DNA from: Austropuccinia psidii
Lineage: Eukaryota; Basidiomycota; Pucciniomycetes; Pucciniales; Sphaerophragmiaceae
Length of the DNA stretch: 64,000 nt
Direction: 5' to 3'
Assembly: GCA_023105745.1 (NCBI GenBank)
Contig: JALGQZ010000001.1
Span: forward strand, 47,367,662-47,431,661
Notes under the pieces: model-generated
What the model was told of the DNA's origin: nothing
The model's database searches: none
Seen by the model: only the letters and a program-made list of their open reading frames with translations
Part shown: positions 55,945-64,000 of the stretch, piece after piece
How the letters are laid out: each line of letters opens with the position of its first letter
How positions within the stretch are numbered: the first letter of the stretch is position 1
Position numbers and translations under genes: made by a program

Positions 55945-58944
55945 CCATTAGGTGCTATAAGGGGACATGAAGTTGATATTACTCTTAATATTGACAGACC
56001 ATATCCTCCAGTACTTAGAAGACCAGCTTATCCAGCCAGTCCCAGAGCTAGAGAAGCCTTGGAGACACATATCAAAGAGTTAATTCAACTTGGTGTACTA
56101 AGGAAAGTAGGCCATAATGAGGAAGTTGAAGTAAAAACACCTCTTATTATTGCCTGGCATAATGATAAGTCAAGAATGGTTGGAGATTTCAGAGCATTGA
56201 ATACCTACACAGTTCCAGATAGGTATCCAATCCTTAATATTAAAGAAACCTTGACTCAATTGTCTAAAGCCAAGTATATAATATCAATGGATGAATTGAA
56301 AGGCTTTCATAAAAATGTTTTGACGCCTAAAGCTAAGAACTTACTTAGAATTATCACTCACTGTGGTATTTATGAGTATCTTAGAATGCCATTTGGCATT
56401 AAAAATGCTCCATCTCATTATCAAAGAATGATGAATACCATCTTTCCCACAGAATTTTCTGAAGGATGGCTCATCATTTATATTGATGATATTATCATAT
56501 GTTCTGATTCTTGGTCCTTATACCTTGAAAGACTTGCAAGAGTACTTCAAAAGGTTGCAGAAGTGAACATGAAAGTTTCACTTAAGAAATGCAATTTTGG
56601 TTTTGAAGAACTCAAAGCATTAGGACATATTGTTTCTGGTTTAAGACTGGTTATTGACAAAAACAAAGTAGAAGCAGTGTTACTTAAGCCAACACCCCAG
56701 AATAAAAAAGAAATGATGTCTTTTCTTGGGTTTGCCAGTTATTATAGGAAACACTTAAAAGACTTTGCAATTCTAGCTAAGTCACTTTATAGAATCTGTG
56801 ATCAACAGACTGTATTTGAGATGACACAGGAGAGAATTAAAGCTTATGAGAAGATAAGGAGAGCTCTTACAGAAACACCTTTACTCCTCATGCCTAGCTG
56901 GAATATTCCTTTTAACTTGTACATTAATGCATGTGGAAATGGATTAGGGGCTGCCCTAAATCAAGTACAAATTATTGATGACAAACCTATAGAAGGACCA
57001 GTTTGTTTTATCTCAAGACAAATCAAACCAACAGAGGCCAGATATGGTGCAAGCAAAATGGAGTGCTTATGCTTGGTATGGGAACTTGAGAAATTACACT
57101 CTTATCTTTATGGCAGTTTTTTTGAAGTGATAACTGACTGTAATGCAGTAAAATCACTTCTTAACATGAAAATTCCCAACAGACATATGTTGAGATGGCA
57201 AATAGCCATTCAGGAATATAGAGGAAACATGACTATAGTCCACAAAGCAGAAAACATTCACAAGAATGCTGATGGACTTAGCAGGTGGGCATTAGCCAAC
57301 ACTCCTGATAACCCAGCTTATGTACCTTTGGAAGCTGAACTGCAGATTCCAATTGAAGTGATTAACATAACTGATATTGGGACAGAATTCTTTGAAGAGG
57401 TCAGAGAATCTTATAAACAGGACAGGAATTTCCATATCTTGACATCTTTATTAGATAAAGACTGCAAAGATACATCTTTGGTCAATGCACTAGATGAAGT
57501 TTGGAAAGATTCCTATTCTGAAGGAAGATTTCATTTGTTTGATGGGATTATTTACCACAGAACCAAACATTCTTGTGTAATGACATTATGTAGCAGATTC
57601 CTTATTAATACCATTCTTTATGAAGGCCATGATAGCATCTACTCTGGACACCTGTCAGAAGACAGAACACTTGAGAATGTAAAGAACTGTGCATGGTGGC
57701 CATCTTGGAGAAAAGAAACCATTGAATATTGCCATACCTGTGACAGATGTCAAAAAGCAAACAGGAGTATAGGCAAGAAATTTGGACTTATGATCCATAT
57801 TCAAGAACCAAAATCCCCTTGGGAAGTTGTTCACATGGATTGGGTCACAGCACTTCCTCCAAGTGGTGACAGAAGTTATAAAGCTTCTTTAGTCATTGTA
57901 GAAAGATATAGCAAAACTCCCATATTCTTACCATTTAATAAAGATGACACTGCTATGGATACAGCTCTTCTTCTGTGGAGTAGAGTTATTTCTCATACAG
58001 GATTATTTAAGAATATCATAAGTGACAGAGATCCCAAGTTCATGTCTGCACTTTGGACCAATCTTCATAGATTGTTTGGGACTAAGTTATCATTCTCTAC
58101 AGCATGTCACCCTCAAACAGATGGGCTAGCAGAGAGGATGATTCAAACATTAGAAGACATGATCAGAAGGTTTTGTGCTTATGGGTTAGAATTCAAAGAC
58201 TCAGATGGCTTTACCCATGACTGGTGCACTCTGATACCTGCACTAGAATTGGCATACAAGACATCAGTCCATTCTTCCACAGGACAAACTCCTGCTATGT
58301 TAGAAAAAGGATGGAATCCAAGACTCCCAGCAGACACACTGAGGAAAGACTTGATTGACATTCATCCTACAGCTTCCAGCTTCAAAATAATGCTTGATAA
58401 AGTAAAACATCATGCAAAACAAAGTATGAATGATGCTTTTGATTATGCAAAACAGAAGTGGGACAAGAGTCGTAAAGTACCAGAATTCAAAGTAGGGGAC
58501 TTAGTTCTAGTTTCAACCCTGAATTTTAATAATATCAAAGGCCCAACAAAACTCAAAGATTCTTATGTAGGACCTTCTTTTATTGTTGCCTTACATGGAA
58601 CCAATGCAGTTCAAGTGGAATTGAGTGGTGAATTGGAAAATAAATACCGCACCTTTCTAGTCAGCTTGATAAAACCTTATCAACCAGCTGATAAAGAATT
58701 GTTTCCTTTAATGAACCCAACTCCTTTAACTGTTCCACCAGTGGAACAGAATGAGGACAAAAAGATAAAGAGAGTCATTAAAGAAAGGAGACTTAGGGGT
58801 AAAAATAAAAGAGAATATCTTGTCAGATATAGAAATCCAGTACATGAAGATGAATGGCTGGCAGAATCAGATATACCTGACTCAGATAAACTCTTAAGAA
58901 GATTTAGACATGAAAGAAGGCCACAAGCCCGAATATGTCTATAA
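55945..58944 (+). CDS. pol: Element E3 Pol: RT, RNase H, integrase, chromodomain, open
   Basis: Open from 55945 to TAA 58942-58944, about 1000 codons; the first internal ATG is 56059. In order: [52 protein letters not shown] at 56479, RNase H ([15 protein letters not shown], with Asn where relatives have the catalytic-region Asp), integrase zinc site ([19 protein letters not shown]), [44 protein letters not shown] (GPS for GPF) and a chromodomain ([16 protein letters not shown]). Being cut off from gag by stops, it would need help in trans. Substitutions in RNase H and the GPF box suggest it is decaying although still open. Confidence 0.9.
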   Translation, partial: PLGAIRGHEVDITLNIDRPYPPVLRRPAYPASPRAREALETHIKELIQLGVLRKVGHNEEVEVKTPLIIAWHNDKSRMVGDFRALNTYTVPDRYPILNIKETLTQLSKAKYIISMDELKGFHKNVLTPKAKNLLRIITHCGIYEYLRMPFGIKNAPSHYQRMMNTIFPTEFSEGWLIIYIDDIIICSDSWSLYLERLARVLQKVAEVNMKVSLKKCNFGFEELKALGHIVSGLRLVIDKNKVEAVLLKPTPQNKKEMMSFLGFASYYRKHLKDFAILAKSLYRICDQQTVFEMTQERIKAYEKIRRALTETPLLLMPSWNIPFNLYINACGNGLGAALNQVQIIDDKPIEGPVCFISRQIKPTEARYGASKMECLCLVWELEKLHSYLYGSFFEVITDCNAVKSLLNMKIPNRHMLRWQIAIQEYRGNMTIVHKAENIHKNADGLSRWALANTPDNPAYVPLEAELQIPIEVINITDIGTEFFEEVRESYKQDRNFHILTSLLDKDCKDTSLVNALDEVWKDSYSEGRFHLFDGIIYHRTKHSCVMTLCSRFLINTILYEGHDSIYSGHLSEDRTLENVKNCAWWPSWRKETIEYCHTCDRCQKANRSIGKKFGLMIHIQEPKSPWEVVHMDWVTALPPSGDRSYKASLVIVERYSKTPIFLPFNKDDTAMDTALLLWSRVISHTGLFKNIISDRDPKFMSALWTNLHRLFGTKLSFSTACHPQTDGLAERMIQTLEDMIRRFCAYGLEFKDSDGFTHDWCTLIPALELAYKTSVHSSTGQTPAMLEKGWNPRLPADTLRKDLIDIHPTASSFKIMLDKVKHHAKQSMNDAFDYAKQKWDKSRKVPEFKVGDLVLVSTLNFNNIKGPTKLKDSYVGPSFIVALHGTNAVQVELSGELENKYRTFLVSLIKPYQPADKELFPLMNPTPLTVPPVEQNEDKKIKRVIKERRLRGKNKREYLVRYRNPVHEDEWLAESDIPDSDKLLRRFRHERRPQARICL

Positions 58945-58978
58945 ATGTGCTTTAAATTACTTGTTCTGAGTGATGTAA

Positions 58979-59075
58979 AGAGGTTGGACAGTGGAAATTA
59001 ACCCCCCTTTTGGGGCCTTTTACTCTTTATACCATTGATATAATTGTAGTACAATTTTTTTTTGGTGGGAGGGAA
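58979..59075 (+). promoter_or_regulatory. Pre-PPT motif and polypurine tract of E3
   Basis: AGAGGTTGGACAGTGGA (58979-58995), then a C-run (AACCCCCC), and GGTGGGAGGGAA (59064-59075) against the LTR start. Confidence 0.8.
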
Positions 59076-60995
59076 TGTGAGCCTTGAGGTATATTTTACA
59101 TACCCAAATAGGCCACAATTATCTTGAAGAGAAATTTTGAATTATGCATAACTCATAAGTCATCCATATATAAAAAATTCATCATTTTTGATTTCAGAAA
59201 AGATGAATAACGTTTTATTGAGTAAGTAAATCCATGTATTTAAGGCCAGATTTGGATTCTACACAAAAATTCACCTAGGGTAGCACCACAGAGTGAATAA
59301 GCTCAAATTAACTCTTTGAGGTGGTAAAATGGAAAATACTTCAATACCACATCATCAATACCACAAAAAGATCTGTGAAAATTTTTGTTTTTCTTAATTT
59401 CACGCCAAAATAATGGGAAAGTGAGAAATCCCATGTTACATATACACTAAGAATAGTGTTATGCATGTTTTGAGCACTTAATATCATGGTATTCCTCCAT
59501 GGACCTTTGGTACACCCATAGTGGATATCCCACTTGAAGCTTAAATTTCTATTTTGACATAAAAAATAAGCAAGGGAGACGAAAGACATCAAAGAGAGCC
59601 AGGGTACCCAACTTCTGAGGCCTCAGAGGCATGGACAGCTCCAAAGCTTGGATTCATGGCTGATCTTGGCCTAATTGGCAAACTAAAACCTTTTGGGAAC
59701 TTGGTTGCCATGTTACAACTACTGTAAATCTTAAGAAAATAGCAAATAACCTGCTATTTTGAGGTGCCAAGGAGGTAAAGAGCTACTTAGACTCCTGTAA
59801 CCATGTCAATTCTTAATGATTTTCCATGGATAAACCTCAAAAGAGTAAGTAAAACCCTTTTTGGACTTGTATCCATTGATTTACCTCATAGCAACCAGTG
59901 AAACACTGATATTTGCAATTCTATGTAGAAATGAGGTAAAAACTTCAAAAATTCATTAAAAATACAATTCTTAATGAATCTTTCTGAGAGATTCTGGACC
60001 AATGGAGAGCTGTATTATCTATGGTACAACTAAAAAGAATTACAGTTTTCCTAGTAAAATTAAACGTTTTACTCACTGTCCATTTTTGACTATTCTATGT
60101 GAAACACTGAATCTTCAAAAATTTACAGTACTTACAACCTGTGATGAAATTGCAAATAACATTGATAACTTTGAGAAATTAAGGATTATTTTGGAATAAA
60201 AGAAGATTTACAGATGTTACTACTTTTATTCTTAACCATATTGGGGTTGGTAGTCATGTAAAAGCATCAATTAAGTAATTATGATAATCTTACGTGACAA
60301 CAGATGATGCAATCATTAATCCAAAAGGGTTTATTGTTTTCTCACTCACTGGTTTTTCAGTTTGCTCCATGGCACGCCTCTGTGAGCTTTTGTTGACTTA
60401 AAAGAGGCCTTCTCTTGCTGTTTTTTCCATATCATCATCTTATTATCATTTTATATCATTGTTACCAACAAGTAAGTATTAGTTAAACTATTCTTAAGTG
60501 TTTTAAATCTTTCAGAATCAATCAGAAAGACGCGAAATCATAGAATCCAACTACATATTGTTGTAATCCTGCTATAAATCATTTTGATCTCTTAAATCCA
60601 CAATTCTGCGTCAAATTTCTCTACTTTTATCTATCAATAAGTTCTTTGGAGTATTAGTGAGTCATTTATCTTTAATTCTTAAATGTTTTCGCTAGTAATA
60701 GTTTTCTTCAAGGATTAGCTTAATAATTATTCTTGCAAAAGATAATTATATATTAAAATAATTTATTATTTTAATAAAAGAAGTTTTTATTATTAAATTC
60801 TTCTTGTAATTGATTCTTGTAGACAATTACTTGCTCACTGTTAAAATCACTAGTAGTGCTTAACACGTGAAAGAAATAATTTTTAATTATTTAATTGTGG
60901 TTATAATAATATTTTATTATTATATTTCATAAGAACAGACATAGTACTGTTGATTAATAGTAATATTATCATCAGTTTCATAGTCACATCTTACA
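59076..60995 (+). repeat. Family E LTR, third copy (shared by two units)
   Basis: 1920 bp, TGTGAGCCTTGAGG...TCACATCTTACA, donor ACCAACAA|GTAAGTATT at 60472. Close to the copy at 50724. Confidence 0.93.
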
Positions 60996-61381
60996 TTTGG
61001 GGGCCTGGCCGTGTTTTTTGAACCTTGTACTCTTAATTGATATATTTTTAAGTTCTAAAATATATTAATTTAATATTTTTTTTCTTCAATTTAAGGAAAA
61101 ATTATTTTTATTTTTGAAATTGTCTTAAAATCTTATTTCATTGAGGAATTTGGTTTAATTTTGTACTGTTTTTACACGTGGCTTTTTCACATCCAAAAAC
61201 TTATAAAATTATTCTTTGAGTTACTCTGACTTAATTTTTTATTCAAATTCTTAAATTTTAAATACTTTTTCTTTGAAAAGAATATTTTTTTTAATATCAA
61301 AAAATAATAAAACTTATAAAAAATCTTTTAAAATATCTTACATCATAAAAATAATTTCTTTCATAATATTCTCTCTTTAAG
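60996..61381 (+). other. Leader of E4 with primer-binding site
   Basis: TGGGGGCCTGGCCGTG at 60998-61013; T/A-rich; ends at the acceptor CTCTCTTTAAG (61381). No ORF. Confidence 0.65.
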
Positions 61382-64000
61382 TGTCTTTAATCAAATACTG
61401 TGCAGCTGGCAACAGACTCAGTAAAAGATACATCAATAGTCCTGAATCTTCAGAAGCAGAATCTGAAGAAAGTATTGAGGTGCAAATTGCTAAAAGAGGC
61501 ACCTTATTTAACTCAGAAAAAGCTAAATTACCACCAAAAGGTGTGTATTTTATCTTATATTTTCACTTTTATCTTTAAATTGACAACAAAATGGTGCATA
61601 CCAGAAATGGAAGCAACTATTCAGTCCAACCAGATGGATGTGGACAAGGAAGAGTGTGAGCCTTAGAGGTAATTTCATATACCCAAAAGACCACAAATAT
61701 AAAAAATAACATATTAATATAAATAAAATAAATTTATTTATATTATTAAAATAAAAATAAAAATATAAATATAAAATTATATTAAAAATAAAAAATTAAT
61801 TATAATTTAAAAATAAAAAAAATACATTAAATTTTGTAAATGTAAAATTACATTTATACTTGAAAAAATTAAGTAAAAATGAAACTTTAACAAAATTGTG
61901 AGAAAATAAATAAATTTGGAAAAAAGTTAAATAAAATTTATTATAACTTTTTATCCAATAAATAAACATATAAAATTTATTTCACCATTGGATTCCTCAT
62001 AAAAAATCAGGTGGGGTCACCTCTGAGTGAAATTCTTGTAATTCAACTCTAAATAAGCTTAAATTAAGTTTTTAGTATTTTCAATACAAAAGTTGAAAAT
62101 CCTCAAAACTTTAATTTAATTCACACCACATGTGGTGTTAACCATCAATTTTTGTGTTAAAATTGAGGTGTTGTGTTTAGTTTAGAAGTTATGAGGAATT
62201 GAAGTATTTTCAATTGAATTCAATTGAAATGTCAAAATGTGCGCGTGTATTACATAAGTGAACTTTGATTTACATATGAGGTGTCAATTATTACTGTATT
62301 GTACTGTACAATTGAATTGAATTACATATGTAAATTATAAGTATAATACATGATGAGGAATTAAAGGAAAAATAAATTGGAAAGATTAAATTTGGGGGGG
62401 AAAAGGAACTCCAGCTCTAAGGGGGAGCTAGACCCCCAAAATCCTTGCTGACAGGCGTGGGATGTCAAAATTCACGCGAAAGTTCATCACTTTTGGCCTG
62501 GAATTGAGTTACAGGGTCTGTGGACTCAATTGATGATGAGGTTTTGATACCAACTGGGGTAGTTTTAGCTGTTGCCAAGAGGGTAAAACTACCCTTAAGA
62601 TAAAACAATCATAATAAAAACAGTTTTAACTGGTTTCTACGCCTCTGACACACATTCTGACGTGTTTTGAAGGCTCTAGGCCTGGTATTGCTATAGTAAT
62701 GGCTGATTTAAGGGTCTAAAATGGCTAAAAATGGCTAAAAATGGCTTAAACCAGCCCTTTTTGGTCTAAACCAGGGTTCAATGATGCCATAATTGGCTTT
62801 TCTGTTGTCAGACTGTTTTTCACGACTGACAAGAGTAAATTTTACTTTTGGAGCAAGAGAATTGATGGCTATAAAAGAATGTCTTCTTTGCCCCACTTTT
62901 CTCTTCATGTTAGAATCTTTTCCTTTTATTAATTAGTTTAAAACTGTTGAACCAATCAATCAAAGATTCCAACCACCACTTTTAAATCATTTTAATCCTT
63001 TTAACCACGTGAAAAAATCATTATAATCATTGTTTGTAACTCTTATAATCATTTTTACCCCTGAACCACCCCAAAAGTGAATTAAAGCATCTTTCATCAC
63101 TGTAAACTTTGTCACTTTGTTTCCAAATTCACTCTGGTCACTTTTGGGCGTGTTTTCTCTTTAATATTCTTTTTAAAGACTTTGTTCTTTAATTAATTGC
63201 TTGCAGTTCTTTGCTCAATTAATTCCAATTGAAATTGCTCTTGAAGAAATTTCTTTTGTAGCCTTAAAATATCTCTTGTAGAGTATTTTTTGGATAAATT
63301 TTTATTGTTGGTAAAACAATAAATTTTTATAATCTTATTGTTTTATACTAATAAAGTTATAAACAATAAAATTGGCGTGTTTTCTCTTAAAAATAATATT
63401 TCATACTATTTTTAATTGATTTTTACCTTATACAAATTTTCAGGACAGGAAAAGTACTTGATTTTTAATCAAAGTTTCATATCCACACCTTACAAAGAGG
63501 CAACACCGAATCCAGAAATGCCAAGTCTTCCACAAGAAAGACACATTTGGAGGATGCCAGAGTTGCCCCCCATTCCCCAAGGTCTGTACCAACAGATTTT
63601 GACGTGAATTCTGAGCCTGAAATAATTCATGATATTATTTCCAGGGCTGAACCATTTTCAAGTGGCAGGAATAGAAATATATCAATGCCAGTACAAAAAT
63701 TGGTTCAGAGCAGCCAAGGAAGAGGAATGGGAAATACGCCCAAGCCTTTGGCAGGGGGCCATGAACTCCTACTTACACATCAAGAGCTTTCTGGGTCAGG
63801 AGAAGACCATAGAACTCTTAGGAGGATGGAGCCCCCTGTCTTGCAAAGACAAGGTCAAAAAGATAAAGAATTGGTTGAAGAACCAAAGTCTTTTATCCAT
63901 AGACCAGAAGAAAGAGTTGGAAATGACTCCAGCTTTGGAGACAGAGGCACCAGTAGCGTCTACCGGCTCCAAACCAGCTCGAGAAGTGTCCAAGGACAAG
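61382..64000 (+). CDS. ORFX of element E4, interrupted by a solo D LTR
   Basis: Exons 61382-61540, 61605-61654 plus 63500-63581 (the D LTR and one target copy lie between), and 63645 to beyond the window. Intron 1 is 64 bp (AAAAG|GTGTGT to CATACCAG). Intron 2 is 63 bp with an intact GT (CCCAAG|GTCTGT to TTTCCAG), and the TGG lost in E3 is intact (EEEWEIRPSLWQGAMNSYL). Apart from the LTR insertion no lesion is visible, so this is the best E-family guide to the spliced frame. Product unrecognised; see the D1 entry for features. Confidence 0.55.
61591..64000 (+). pseudogene. gag: Element E4 Gag N-terminus, interrupted by a solo D LTR
   Basis: ATG 61591 gives MVHTRNGSNYSVQPDGCG up to the insertion, resuming after 63499 with SRNAKSSTRKTHLEDARVAP and open to the window end. 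The gag ATG again lies 14 nt before the ORFX acceptor. Capsid and Pol would be to the right of the window. Confidence 0.75.
61655..63494 (+). repeat. Solo LTR of family D in E4 gag
   Basis: 1840 bp, TGTGAGCCTTAGAGG...ACCTTACA, flanked by AAGAG duplications (61650-61654, 63495-63499). CTATAAAAG is intact. Three ATGGCTAAAA-type units. Confidence 0.95.

Larger units (their letters stand above)
31701..64000 (+). mobile_element. Tandem array of family E chromoviruses sharing LTRs, with nested insertions
   Basis: Three same-strand LTRs (31701, 50724, 59076) are each followed immediately by a primer-binding site and an internal region, and the second and third are each preceded by pol end and polypurine tract. 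So one LTR serves as the 3' LTR of one unit and the 5' LTR of the next. The first internal region is mostly deleted and filled with A-, D- and C-type sequence, the second (E3) is complete in length, and the third (E4) runs off the window. The five bases before the first LTR are GTCTT; the matching copy would be off the right edge. Confidence 0.85.

Noticed and set aside
1..64000. Host genes, tRNA, rRNA, CRISPR or bacterial features
   Set aside because: All sequence of any length is assigned to LTR elements or their remnants. I saw no cloverleaf, rRNA core or spaced repeat array.

Overview
The window is a pile of nested LTR retrotransposons from a large, AT-rich, repeat-bloated fungal genome. 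I find no host gene, tRNA, rRNA or CRISPR array. The Gag, protease, reverse transcriptase, integrase and chromodomain types are those of Ty3/gypsy chromoviruses of basidiomycetes. The Gag of element A closely resembles, from memory, those of rust fungi with huge genomes such as Austropuccinia psidii. Assignment to a rust (Pucciniales) is an inference and was not checked by search.

Layout. Element B (+ strand) is the oldest host element. It enters from the left edge and ends at 31684. Three elements sit inside it: element A (-, 1-3832) in its gag, element C (-, 4956-16329, target duplication GATAT) in its protease/RT region, and element D1 (+, 19712-29794, duplication TTAAA) in its 3' LTR. From 31701 to the right edge lies a head-to-tail array of family E (+): LTR, damaged internal region, LTR (50724), internal region E3, LTR (59076), internal region E4. 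The damaged first unit holds an A-type LTR segment, a second D copy (D2, 34879-44812, duplication AAAAG), a truncated C-type LTR and a solo D LTR (46696-48532, duplication CTTAA). E4 gag holds another solo D LTR (61655-63494, duplication AAGAG). D is the youngest family. D1 has an almost intact gag-pol (about 1974 codons, one 1-nt insertion), while A, B, C, D2 and E3 pol genes carry stops, frameshifts or deletions.

The most interesting signal is a second gene, here called ORFX, conserved in families C, D and E. It overlaps the 5' third of gag in another reading frame and is openable only by splicing. An exon beginning TGTCT follows a 3' splice site in the leader. A 62-65 bp intron then removes the gag start codon, which always lies exactly 14 nt before the acceptor AG. 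Families C and E have a second, in-frame intron of 66 or 63 bp. Predicted products are 275 (C), 282 (D) and 286 (E) codons long, and the reading frames close correctly in all three. Unspliced RNA would give Gag-Pol and spliced RNA would give ORFX, much like an accessory gene of a retrovirus. I do not recognise the ORFX protein.

Element A instead uses separate gag and pol frames joined at a GGGAAAA slippery heptamer. Families B-E share LTR ends (TGTGA(G/A)CC...), and C, D and E share a primer-binding site starting TGGGGGCC. Intact D coding sequence is almost free of CpG, while the CpGs that persist in LTRs sit mostly in CGTG/ACGT motifs.
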